A stretch of 64,000 bases of DNA from Bolinopsis microptera (taxonomy: Eukaryota > Ctenophora > Tentaculata > Lobata > Bolinopsidae). Below are positions 10,851-21,045 of this stretch, one piece after another (position 1 is the first letter of the stretch; every line of letters starts with the position of its first letter). A program made the translations under genes and the position numbers. The stretch is from positions 1,798,001 through 1,862,000 of the forward strand of contig NC_087074.1 in the NCBI RefSeq assembly GCF_026151205.1, written 5' to 3'. The notes below the pieces were generated by a model, which was given only the letters and a program-made list of their open reading frames with translations, had not been told where the DNA came from and did no database searches.

Positions 10851-11521
10851 TGCTAACCAGGTTCTACCATGTGCCAGGAGCCGTTGGGACGCTTTTTGTA
10901 AATATTTCACCACGGGTTTGACCAGGTGACATTTAGATCCACCGCTGTAGTATCGGTTGTTATCTATTATACGTTCAATAATCACTGTTCTAACAGTGAC
11001 CTGTTACTCTGGTCGACACCGCTGCTGCATCTGCATGAGATCAAATGAGAAACTGAGAGAGTGCACGTGAACGCTAACAGGGTGCATAGGTGCATACTGC
11101 ATAGTGAAGCAAATTTTTAGTTGCCTGTTTAAATTCCTTCCCCATTTATCGTCTTACTTGACAATTCCATTTTTAATCAACCTTCAATCAGAACTTTAAA
11201 CCAGGGGGAAGCGATCCATAATTGGCATCCGTACGGCAAATATAAAGTGGTGTAAAGCGTTTACACACACGTTCATCAAGTTATTCTGTTATACACAATT
11301 GTAAGCTTCTTTCTTAATAATAGCCTCGCAATGCAAAGGAGAATAGTTCACTTAATCTTAAGGTTCGCTGAGACCTATTGACGGGGCAAATTTTACATTT
11401 TCTTATTGTCCTGCTGGACATAGAGCTAGCTCTGTGAGGCTGGTCAGTGGTCAGCAAACCTACAATTTATTATTTATTGCATATTATTTACAGTTTACAC
11501 ACTCACCTGACCATCTGATGG

Positions 11522-11670
11522 CAGGGACAAAAGGATTTCGCGGTAATTTTGGCCAAAAATCGCGATACCGCGAATTACATTTCGCGGTATATTAAACTAT
11601 ACATAAAATCTGTCGCAAATAATGGGAAAATTCGCGATTCCGTACATGCCGCGATTTCCTTTTGTCCCTG
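11522..11670. mobile_element. 149-bp hAT-type MITE with perfect 8-bp target duplication
   Basis: The left end CAGGGACAAAAGGATTTCGC and the right end, in reverse complement CAGGGACAAAAGGAAATCGC, form inverted termini. Flanks are TCTGATGG at 11514-11521 and again at 11671-11678. An 8-bp duplication with CAGGG ends is the hAT signature. The interior is rich in CGCGGTA-like short inverted repeats and has no ORF. Confidence 0.92.
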
Positions 11671-11903
11671 TCTGATGGGCATATTGATTATCATGACATA
11701 AATGTTATTTATAATGAATTCGGTTACTACATTAAAACCCCAATTTACCGTGGAATTTGGACGTGTCACAGTTCAAACTTGACTGAGCCACCCTGTCAGG
11801 TTGTCAATAGGTGTCTAGGAGCTATTCGGCTCGTAAATGTAAAACCACCGTATATGACCGGTGCTGGAGTTTCTAATAATGAGTAATGATCATAGTTCCA
11901 TAC

Positions 11904-12054
11904 CTCTGGTAGCTATTCCCACGATAGAAATCCTATCTTGATTCACGGCCGTGATGTATGGATTTCCAGGAGATTTCATTCGAAGTCGAATCACTTCGGG
12001 CTTATTTTGATAGCTTAGAGCTATTGTAAACCAAATTGCTCCTCTTCTCACTAA
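11904..12054 (-). CDS. Candidate internal exon of an unrecognised gene
   Basis: Between an acceptor-like CCGATAG and a donor GTATGG, the minus strand is open for 50 codons plus one base. It reads LVRRGAIWFTIALSYQNKPE, VIRLRMKSPGNPYITAVNQD, RISIVGIATR. Composition looks like folded extracellular or beta-rich protein, but I do not recognise the family. It follows in phase (0) from the exon at 13665-13791, and that agreement is the main support. The plus-strand ORF over the neighbouring bases has no such borders. Confidence 0.5.
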
Positions 12055-12223
12055 CTATCGGACGATTTACGTACTAAAGTTCGACAAATAAAGTTCATGG
12101 TTTTCGAGTGTCACTATACTATTGTACTAATGAACGTTATAAATTCGAGATCCTGGTGGAATCTACAGGTGGACATGACAAGGATTAAGTTTGACCCATT
12201 TTCCCGAACTGACTGTCAATAAA

Positions 12224-12487
12224 CTAAATAATGACTTCTGCTTGAGCGAGCATGCTTTCTCTTTTACACAAAAACTCAGTTACATTCTTGAACAGTGCGA
12301 GAGTCTTGGAGTTGGTTATGTCTTTAGCTAACCCAGTCTCTCCTGTATCCAGCTTTAGATTGCCTAGCTCCAAGTTATCTAAAATTCCGTGCACTGCATC
12401 AGTTATCCGGTCATATCTCTCCAACATATACTGCACACTGAGCTCCAACGGGTTTTGTAGTCTCGTATATATAATATCGGTTGGCAA
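12224..12487 (-). pseudogene. hAT transposase fragment (copy 2)
   Basis: The minus strand repeats the segment seen at 10195-10445: MLERYDRITDAVHGILDNLE, then LGNLKLDTGETGLAKDIT and ALFKNVTEFLCKRES. Here it extends further downstream than copy 1 but is cut on the other side. TATATATAATATCGGTTGGC directly follows the coding part, so a terminus was joined to the coding remnant by internal deletion. Confidence 0.65.
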
Positions 12488-12519
12488 CCCTACTCCACAG
12501 CCTTATTTATGCTAGACTG

Positions 12520-13360
12520 AATCTCACATTATATTAAAGGACATGTTTAAACCTGGTTGGTGGTTTTGTTTCACTGCCAAAATGGGCAATTATCTCATTT
12601 TTACAATAAGTCCATTAATAATAACCCAATGGTCTTGAAACTTTCAAAGATGATTATAATTGTCATAACAAATGTGAGTCCCCTTTCTCTATGTTCTTAC
12701 TCTCTTCTTCTCTTCTTTCGATAACGTCTCTCCCCTGTCGACGTTTAATGCTGCCTGGTCAACCAGTTTTGATTGTCTACTATTTCTGCCTGGTCTGTGA
12801 GTTTAAGCGACAAATATTACATTAAGCCGAAGATATTTAGTTGTTTGAAAATATTTCTTTTGTCTCTGTAACTTATCCCTCCTGCCGACTTTTGATTCTG
12901 TCTGGTCTCTCAGTTCTTAAATTCTCTGCAACTGTCCTGCTTCTCTCTCGATCATAAATTTTTTCTCCTACTGATTTCAGTTCTTAAATTCTCTTCAACT
13001 GTCCTGCTTCTCTCTCGATCATAAATTTTTTCTCCTACTGATTTTTGGTTCTTCCTGATTGCTCATTTCTGAAAATCCTTTGAAGACATGTCCATGTGTT
13101 TGGTACCTTGGAAACTCTTCTCGTGAGCAGCCCAAAATTTGTGTGGTTTGTGGTAAGTATTGTGGACTGAGTGTTTGTAGACTTCCAATCAAATATACTT
13201 TATGATTATCCATGGAGTAACTTTGGAATGTTTGTAAATTTTTATCAGGAAAAATTAAGGCCGGTAAACTTAACCTTAGATGTAACACGCCAAAACCAAA
13301 GTATTAAAGCTCTTTGGCTAGCATCGAGTACGATACGACGCGCAACTGTGCTTGAAGTGA
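12520..13360. other. No gene recognised; one short direct duplication
   Basis: A 55-60-base stretch is repeated at about 12910-12980 and 12980-13045 (TTCTTAAATTCTCT, then CAACTGTCCTGCTTCTCTCT, then CGATCATAAATTTTTTCTCC). The rest is AT-rich and shows no coding signal. Confidence 0.5.
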
Positions 13361-13370
13361 CGACGCACAC

Positions 13371-13513
13371 GAGCGATAAATAGCTATTTATCGCTCGGCC
13401 CGGTCAACAGCGATAAGTCACATCGCTCGTGCGCAGCGCACGGCACCCGACTAAGCGGCACCCGACTACGCGAGGCACCCGACTACCATGCAGGCTCATG
13501 GTAGTCGGGTGCC
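13371..13513. repeat. Cluster of perfect palindromes and hairpins
   Basis: 13371-13396 is a perfect 26-bp palindrome (GAGCGATAAATAG and its complement). 13474-13490 pairs perfectly with 13497-13513 (arm GGCACCCGACTACCATG, 6-base loop). Between them CGGCACCCGACTA is repeated three times. Confidence 0.93.
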
Positions 13514-13664
13514 GCGCACGAGCAATATGACTTAAGTTCACGACAAAAACGTTACCTTTCAGTCATCGCTCGATTTTTGTGAATTTCTCGATATCATAAA
13601 TAGAACTAGAAGTTTCTGCATTCTCATTACATGCAGCAAATTAGGACTTAGATTTAGAACTTAC

Positions 13665-13791
13665 GTCAACTCCTTCTAGTTTCCAAGTAAGATTAGTAAA
13701 GTCAGCTTTCTCGATAGTTTCCTTCTGTGTCAGAGCTCCTCCAGGTAGGATCATCCACCTTGCCAGTACTCTCTCTGAGAACGCCGCTATG
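13665..13791 (-). CDS. Candidate internal exon of an unrecognised gene
   Basis: The minus strand has a strong acceptor (poly-T then GTAG) and a consensus donor GTAAGT. They bound one base plus 42 codons: IAAFSERVLARWMILPGGAL, TQKETIEKADFTNLTWKLEG, VD. No stop occurs in this frame. It joins in phase 0 to the exon at 11904-12054. The first exon(s) would lie above 13791, close to the gamma-glutamyltransferase start on the other strand. The product is not recognised. Confidence 0.55.
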
Positions 13792-13861
13792 CTACAAAAA
13801 AACCTGGAAATTTTCTGGGTTATAAATATAATTTTACCGGTCGGCGGCTTAAAATACACTG

Positions 13862-14030
13862 GCTCTTGACCGGCTCTAAACCGGCTCTTAACCGGTTCTT
13901 AACCGGTTCTTAACCGGTTCTTAAGCGGTTCTTAGCCGGTTCCTAGCCGGTTCTTAAACGGTTCTTAAGCGGCTCTTAAGCGGTTCTTAAACGGCTCTTA
14001 AACGGCTCTTAACCGGCTCTCAAGCGGTGG
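13862..14030. repeat. 11-bp minisatellite, about 15 units
   Basis: Unit AACCGGTTCTT with variants AAGCGG and AAACGG. Many units contain the palindrome AACCGGTT. Confidence 0.9.
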
Positions 14031-14277
14031 TCGCTGTTTGCCCTATTAGCCAATATAATAATTCTCTTTTATTAAACATACACGTACTTAACTCATGGGG
14101 TATCTTAACAGTTAACTCATCGTGTTTGATTTTTTGTTTGTTTGTGTGACCTGTACTCTGACTCTTGTAAGCACAAAAAGGGTTTAACACTTGTAAATTA
14201 TTTGTTCATTTTCCACATATTCACTGCGATTATATTGCAAAGAAAAATCACATTTTGAGACTTATCATAATCAAAAA

Positions 14278-16793
14278 ATGTTTTGCAGCTCAGTAAGTGG
14301 ATACTATACACATCTTGTATACTATAAATACAAGATGTGCTGGGACAGCGGGCTGGAATACGCTGATGGCAGGATCAAAGGCACCAGTAATTCATATTGT
14401 AATCTTTTAAAAGTGGCTGCACTCTTTGGCCTTTTCATGATTGTCTTCCAGGTAACAGAAATAATATTGTTTTTACAGCATTTCAATACAATGACTTGCA
14501 TTTATTATCGCACTGAAACTTTAAATTAAAATTGTATTTTTTTAATACCGAAATTTCTGTTTAATTGAACTGAATTAACGCATTTATTCGTATTAATAAA
14601 ATCTGTTTATCTTATTCAGTCAGCATGGATGGTGATACCAAATATAATTAAGTTTGATAGTATAAATCGAGAGAGACAGATCGCTGATGAAGGGTCGTGT
14701 GAATTCTCTGGTGAGTTAACAAAGGATTTTTTGTAAAGATTTAAATTTTCACATCACTACAGGGTGACTAAAAACCAATTCATTTTCTTCTCATTTCATT
14801 GTTAATCGTGAGAAATAATTGTTCACCCCACAAATACAATTTCAGGTCATTCCTCTATGGCAGTAGCGTCAGATAACGACATATGTACAAAAATAGGGTC
14901 TGATACCCTAAGCAGGGGCGGCAGTGCTGTGGACTCTGCTATCTCAGTCCTAATTTGTCTAGGAGCAGTGCAGCCTCAGTCTAATGGTATCGGAGGAGGG
15001 GGCTTCATGATCGTCCACACTAGGAACCAGGACGAAGTTATTAACTTCAGGGAGGTGGCACCGAAAGCATCCACCCCTGAAATGTTTGTAGGTGATGACA
15101 TTACAAGTTCCCTGTCCCTAAACAGTGGAATGGCAAGTGGAGTTCCAGGATCACTGGCGGGATATTGGAAAGCTCATACACTTTTTGGAAAACTAAACTG
15201 GGCTGACCTGTTTGCTCCAACAATAGCTCTGCTGAACGAAACCTTTCCAGTTTCAAAGCATATGGCCTATGCGCTTTCCATCATGAAACGGCATCTGATA
15301 AAAGATAAAAACGCAAGGATTACCTTCTTCAAAAATCCTTACGATCAAGAAAGTTATTTGAGAGAAGATGACACGTACCGAAATGATAAATTAGCTACTA
15401 CCCTCCAACTTATTTCTAATCATGGAACTAAAGCTTTCTATGAAGGAAAAATTGCCAGGAACATTGTTAAGGCCACGGTAAATTAATCAGATTATGCAAA
15501 AAAATGTTCATTTTTTTTCAAATGAACGTGAATTTTGTATTTTTCTGTATTTTGAATAATTTGAGGTCATAATATAGTGCTTTGTGTTTGGCCTTTCAAA
15601 TTACATTAGTGGGATCAGGTGATGGTAAATTGGGTTGGCACTAGATCTTTAGGGTTCTTTTATCAGTGATTCTCATTAATTATCAGTCATATTTACGAGA
15701 AACTGGAAAGCATTCAATCTTATTATTATTTCAGAGAGCAAGGGGAGGAATAATGACGATGGAAGATCTAGCAGAGTACAAAGTCCTCCTCCAAGAACCT
15801 CTCCAATTCCAATACAGGTCTAAAAATATTTTGTCAGTGCCACCTCCTGCCTCGGGTCATATCCTTTCAATCGTTCTTCAACTTCTTGATAACTGTAACT
15901 TAACTTCCCGGGACGCTCGAGCATGGAGCCAAATTATCGAGGCCTTTAGATTTGGGTATGCAGTTAGGGGCCAGACAGGGGACCCAGAATTTTCAGAAAG
16001 GACAAAGTCGCTGTTGGAAAAGATTCAAAACGGAACTTGGGCTGAGGAGATCCTTAAAGACCACGCGGATAAGAACAAAAACCAGTTCAAAGGGCCTTAC
16101 GAAAATGTGGATCGGTACATGCAAGGTGAACCTCTATATGAGAACATTGCCGGGACCCACACCACGCATGTTTCCGTTTTGGGACCGGACGGAAGTGCCG
16201 TGTCCTGTACTTCCTCTGTCAACAAATTTTTTGGATCTCGAATCATGACTGATGACGGATTCATTATGAACAGTCAAATGAATGATTTCGCGACCCTTGG
16301 AGCTGTCAACTCGTATGGGTTCCCAGCTGCTCCTGAAAATTTTATTGTTCCTGGGAAACGGCCTATGTCATCCGCGTCTCCGTCAATCATTTTAGATGAG
16401 GACGGCAGAACTTTTACTACTGGAGGCGAAGGTGGGTCTAGAATAATAACAAGTACCGTTCAGTCTATCATAAACATTCTGGACTGGGACATGGACCTCG
16501 AAGAAAGTCTACACGCTAAAAGGTTGCACGATAAGCTTACAATGGCTACCAAGTATGAACTAGGATTTGATACAACGCTAGTAGAGGAGCTGAGGAAGAT
16601 GGGCTATAACATGGTAGAGCACAAAGGGATCATGTCGTGCGTCAACAGTGTTTCTAGTTTAAGAAGAGGGAAGACTGAGGCTAGTGGTGATCCAAGAAAA
16701 GGAGGGTCTGGACGGGTAGTGGCATCTAAGCGTGAATATTGTCTACCGTGGTTCAAGCTTTCAAGTGATCGGCAGCGGCGTTGGCCAAATTAA
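14278..16793 (+). CDS. GGT: Gamma-glutamyltransferase, four exons, type II membrane protein
   Basis: Exons: 14278-14451, 14620-14710, 14846-15477, 15735-16793. All borders are GT..AG, phases agree (0, 1, 0), and the predicted length is 651 residues. The N-terminal part has a single membrane anchor spanning the exon 1/2 junction (VAALFGLFMIVFQ, then SAWMVIP). The enzyme core is clear: SRGGSAVDSAISVLICLGAV, IGGGGFMIVHT, VINFREVAPK (substrate-carboxylate Arg), RARGGIMTMEDLAEY. The autoprocessing site is THTTHVSVLGPDGSAVS; by family knowledge the Thr after THT-less cleavage (codon at 16161, about residue 442) is the mature small-subunit N-terminus and nucleophile. PMSSASPS and GGEGGSRI supply the oxyanion and substrate-binding elements, and GDPRKGG is the usual C-terminal motif. 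The family cleaves or transfers gamma-glutamyl groups of glutathione and related compounds outside the cell. It is longer than the usual 570 residues because of its N-terminal region; the alternative start ATG at 14338 would shorten it by 20 residues. Which vertebrate paralogue it resembles is not decided. Confidence 0.93.
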
Positions 16794-17260
16794 CACCGGC
16801 GTGAAATCAATGTCAAGTGAATTTCGGTTTATAGTGTAGTTAAATTCATCGACTAGACAATTCATGCTTAGGTCCAGCCGTAAAATTTGAACATTCTATC
16901 GTTTGAGACCCCAACGATTCAAGACTGAATTGAATTTGCATTTACTGTATACTGATTATTTGCGAACATACCAGACACCAAGTGTTTTCATATTGCAATA
17001 GATTACTTTTTACCAAAACCCAAATTGGGTTTTTTGTAAGCCAGAATCCCGGTCCCGGTCTTTTCACTTTTGTGAACTTTCGTCGATTACAGTGGGTGTG
17101 AGCCCAGGGATCGGCCGGGACTGCTTTTTTGGACGGGCCTGGGACTGGAAAAAGTGTCGGGACCGGGAATAAGACCGGGACCGGAATAAGACCGGGGCCG
17201 GAATAAGACCGCGGCCGGGATTAAGCCGGGATCGTAGCTAACAAAAATGTTACTTTCAAT
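16794..17260. repeat. 3' flank of the GGT gene, then short GC-rich direct repeats
   Basis: 16794-17040 shows no gene. From about 17045 to 17240 the strings GGGACCGGGAATAAG / GACCGGGACCGGAATAAG and GGCCGGAATAAGACC recur in tandem, a local imperfect minisatellite. Confidence 0.6.
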
Positions 17261-17262
17261 AT

Positions 17263-17454
17263 GGGCCCGGGACTCTACGGCGTAGCCGTAAGACTACTGC
17301 GTGAGACTCTATAACCCTAACCCTAACCCTAACCCTAACCTTAACCCTAACCCTAACCATAACCATAACCCTTACCCTAACCCTAACCCTAATTCTAACC
17401 CTAACCCTAATTAACCCGCCGTAGAGTCTTACGCCGTAGAGTCGGCCGGACCAG
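17263..17454. mobile_element. Inverted-repeat element with telomeric (CCCTAA)n core, copy 1
   Basis: The left flank has CCCGGGACTCTACGGCGTA and GTGAGACTCTA. The core 17312-17410 is CCCTAA repeats with a few variants. The right flank is the inverse, CGCCGTAGAGTCTTACGCCG, then TAGAGTCGGCCGGACC. The same plan recurs at 45718-45934. No target duplication was seen for this copy. Confidence 0.75.
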
Positions 17455-17945
17455 CCCGCTAGTTAAAAGGCCTGCTATTGCTCAGCCCGCTGTTACAGCC
17501 CGCTGATATAGCCCGTATGAAATTTGACCAGTACCGATGTAGCCCGGAGACAGGATAAGAGTTACACTTTATTTTTGTGCCCGGTAGGGCTGGTGATACA
17601 GCTCGCGAGCAGATGACATAAAACCTGAACAGTATTATTGATCCACACTGTCACTACACTTTAATAATTTCCACTGCAATATAGTGTTAGTAAAACAAAG
17701 ACTGTATCAGCTCTGAGGTCACTTCCTAATTCCTATCCCCTATATCACTCAGTCGGCACATGATTGGCTCATATTGAACACGTGACATACATTACTGTTA
17801 CTATTGTTACAAAATTTGTGGCGACGACCATGTTATATTAGCTGGTTTCGACTTTGAGTTTTTTTTTAATATTACTTAAATCTAGGTGAACTATAGGTAA
17901 AAATATAATATTAATCATAAGCTAAAATGTACTAATCTTTGTATT
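17455..17945. other. No gene; short AGCCCGCT direct repeats
   Basis: AGCCCGCT occurs four times between 17451 and 17510. At 17830-17862 a segment (TTATATTAGCTGGTTTCGAC, then TTTGAGTTTTTT) is repeated at 26159-26190. Confidence 0.5.
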
Positions 17946-17949
17946 CTAA

Positions 17950-18216
17950 ATGGGGAAAAAGAAGAAACATTGTCAGTCAGTCGAGAAAATTGTCAGTCAG
18001 GCTATATGGCAGCTTTGTAGATGTTGTGACTATGCTAGTAGTGGTCCCAGGCTTGCGACTGGAATTGCGGTGTTAAATCGATTTAATGGTATACCAACGA
18101 TCCACCTCCCACTTGTTGTTTGGTACTTAGCATTAATAGTGTTAGCTGTAGCCATTTATAGCAAGAATCTTAAAACTAAAGGGGATGACAAGGAAAAGAG
18201 GAAGGAAAAAGAATAA
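17950..18216 (+). CDS. Small hypothetical membrane protein
   Basis: 88 codons from ATG: a Lys-rich start (MGKKKKH), a Cys cluster (CRCCDY), then one hydrophobic helix near the C-terminus (IHLPLVVWYLALIVLAVAIY) and a very charged tail (KGDDKEKRKEKE). AATAAA occurs about 65 bases downstream, so a short single-exon transcript is possible. I do not recognise a family. Chance ORFs of this length are common in this window, but the ordered layout of helix and charged tail makes it worth keeping. Confidence 0.35.
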   Translation: MGKKKKHCQSVEKIVSQAIWQLCRCCDYASSGPRLATGIAVLNRFNGIPTIHLPLVVWYLALIVLAVAIYSKNLKTKGDDKEKRKEKE

Positions 18217-18448
18217 CGGAACAAACACTTAATTAAAGTATTTATAGGAGCATTAGATAATGTAATTACAAGCTTCAATAATAAATCACTGACTAAAACT
18301 TCTAATTAAAATGACACTTGGTACGCTCGCCCATTTTCACTGGTCAGTCTGAACTTCGGTTTAGCACGTTGTACACTTATTCACCTAAGTTTCAGAATTT
18401 GTTCAGTTTAGCAGAGTTAGTACCCGTGTTTCAATAAATCAAAAGATA

Positions 18449-20363
18449 TCAGGGGAGTTCTTTAATAATGTTATGGTCATCTAGAATACCGAACTTCCTG
18501 AAAACGTTATCATATTTCCTCAGACAACGTTTAATGCCTCTAATCAGTCTATCACGGCTATATCCTCTATCAATTAGAATTTTGAATATTTTGTGAAGAT
18601 GGGAGGTAAAGATATCCAATCTAATGCAAACATTACCATATCTAATAACTTGACTTGAAAAAACGTTGTAGCCAACCTCGGTTGGGATGTTACTGTGAGG
18701 AAATGTAAGGGATACAACATGAAAATTAAAATCATCAGTTTTGTTATACACTGATATTTCTAGTCCTTCTGTGGAAATATTAATATTTAAATCAAGGTAG
18801 TTAATGATTTTATTATTGGAACCAGCTCGCTCCATCTCCAATGAATTAGGATAAATATCTTTAATCAATTTATGAAAGTAAAGGTAGTTAATAATAGATA
18901 AATCGTCAACATATCGTTTATTATTGGATAATATCTTTGCTAATCCCATTTTCTTTTCCTGAAGTAAACGTTTCATATAATTAAATTCCTTTTTGCCAAC
19001 AGTGAGATCAGCTATAGGAGAACTTGAATTTCCACCCATAGGAATACCCTTGGTTTGTATGAATACAATCCCACCGAAGACGACATAAGTGTTATAAATA
19101 ATAAATTTAACAGCCTCTTTTAGGTCATCTTGACTAAAGCAGGCATGAGAATCATAGGTTTTATTGGAAAAGAAACATGTATTACTGTCTCTTTTAGAAA
19201 TACAAATATATCTATTACGGTCTGAAAATATTAAATCAACAACTTCATTAATCATATTCTCTACTTCAATCAAGTCTAATCTGGTATAAAGAGTAGTAAA
19301 ATCATATACTTGTATATTAGAAACATCGCTATTTTTGATAGCTTCAAGGAATTCACTTGAGGAATCTATGCTCCAAAACATGTTTATACCGCTGTTGTTG
19401 TAGATTGCCTCGCAGTATTTCTTGAAGTATTTCCTCAAAAGTTTCAGACAACAGTTAACTTGGACGTTAAGTTGTTTCGTAACGCAAAAACGGGCACCTG
19501 CAATGAACCTCGCCTTGTAAGGGTTCTTATGAAGCTTAGGGTTCCAGAAGATGCGTGCTAGTCGCAAGTTTTTATCTTCAACTTGTACATTAAATCTCTC
19601 CTTTAGACTCTCAGATATTTTATTGACATAATGAGTCTCGTCTTCGCTACAGGGTTTATATGTATCATTACCTATACATTCTAGAGTATTAGGATCAAAA
19701 CCCATTTCATTGACAAGAGTTTTTACATAACACTTTTTACAAATAAATGAAAAATTACCAGAAGCTTTGTCGATACTACAAATAATGTATTTACTTTTCA
19801 GCAATTTAAGACTTCTTTTAACATCATCTTTTTCCAGTGTGTTTTCTTTTATTTCAAATGTTTCAGGAAAGTTTTTCTTGTAATATTCAATACGATTGGA
19901 AACTATTGATAACACGTTTTCCTTCCAATCGCTGAACTTTACTTCTTTTTGACAGTACTTTCTACTTTTTGATTTTATAAATTTATCGACAGCTTCGGTA
20001 ACTGACATATATATCTCATCTGGAGATTTAAATGTGGGAATTCTGTATTTACAACCGTAGGAAAGTACTTCCCTAAGTTCAACATTATCAACAATATCTA
20101 AATTACCAGTAACTACATGTCCATGAGGAGGATAATTGAAAGGGGAGGAGTGACAATCGCATGGACTACCTAAAATAGATTTAATATCAGAAATAGAAAG
20201 TTTCTTTAAGAATGAAGCATAGTTACAAATAGAAAGACTTATAGGATCATTATACTCATAATAAATCTGTAATGGTGTAAAAGACTGAAAATGATCCCAC
20301 TGTGTAAATCTGATATTACGTACCCCATGCCATGTTTGAAGCGTGCTACCTGAGCCTCAGGAA
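18449..20363 (-). CDS. Penelope-like reverse transcriptase without GIY-YIG domain
   Basis: The frame is open for about 637 codons. The first ATG is at 20008, but coding signal continues upstream to a stop near 20364 (WHGVRNIRFTQWDHFQSFTP, CDCHSSPFNYPPHGHVVTGN, then LREVLSYGCKYRIPTFKSPD). The real start is therefore lost or lies in another exon. Reverse transcriptase motifs follow in order: WNPKLHKNPYKARFIAGAR, VYDFTTLYTRLDL (motif A), GIPMGGNSSSPIADL (motif B), NKRYVDDLSIIN (YVDD catalytic box), NYLDLNI. The C-terminus ends in a basic region (YSRDRLIRGIKRCLRKYDN) with no endonuclease domain. I infer an endonuclease-lacking branch of Penelope-like elements. It is intact for its whole visible length, unlike the truncated canonical copy at 5212-6303. 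Confidence 0.85.
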
Positions 20364-21045
20364 TTATATTCTAAGGCTCTAAGAATTCCTGGCAGAAAAT
20401 GAATAGTAAAACATAACTGTTGCGAAAGGATAACTTTATTTAAGATATGCACACAAAAATAAACAACAATAAATCTACAGAAAATTCGCAATATGACCTC
20501 CGTTCTTCTCTACGACCAACTTACAGCTCCGTTTTACTGGTCGGCAAGCCGATCATGCAAAATGAATTGATACCGAGAATGAAATCGGTCGCTCGCTTTT
20601 TCCATGGCGTTATAAATATAGAGGTTTGTGAGCGGCATGAAATCAACGTAAGATTGAAGATGTAGATCGATGTATTTTGAGCGAGTTGAGAAAACTTCTG
20701 GAAACAAAGCGTGCTACGATTCGCGTAATGTGGGTGTTCCAGTTTTGAGCGTAATAAAAGATTAGTTGTTAGTGTATGGTCTCGTTAATTACTGATTCCG
20801 TTGTAATCTTATCACTTCCCTTGCTCTAAGTCTAACCAGAGCCCTCTCGCTTGCAGTAGCGCGCGACCGCCGAAGGCGGCAAATATTCTACTTGTGAAAC
20901 AAGCGCGTCACGCAGTACGCGTATACACATGGCTATGACGGATGTTACTCGTCTAAATTTCTTCGAAGTAGTGCGCGCCGCTTTCTTCTCGAAATATTAT
21001 TATTGGCCCGATGGCAAGTGCTACGAAGTAGCGCGCGCCGGGCCA
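20364..21045. other. Spacer with fragments of the foldback repeat family
   Basis: No convincing gene. AGCCCTCTCGCTTGCAGTAG and the following CGCGCGACCGCC (20840-20870) recur inside the foldback arms at 24128 and 24790-24910. CTACGAAGTAGCGCGCGCC-type strings occur twice. Confidence 0.5.

Noticed and set aside
11662-11886. Plus-strand Ig-like peptide (GIWTCHSSNL)
   Set aside because: The start lies in the hAT MITE flank and no splice sites support it; the resemblance is too short to count.
17312-17410. True chromosome end
   Set aside because: The telomeric repeats are short, degenerate, bounded by inverted flanks and followed by ordinary sequence on both sides.
20447-20665. Small plus-strand ORF
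   Set aside because: No family, no splice or poly(A) context, and composition like surrounding non-coding DNA.
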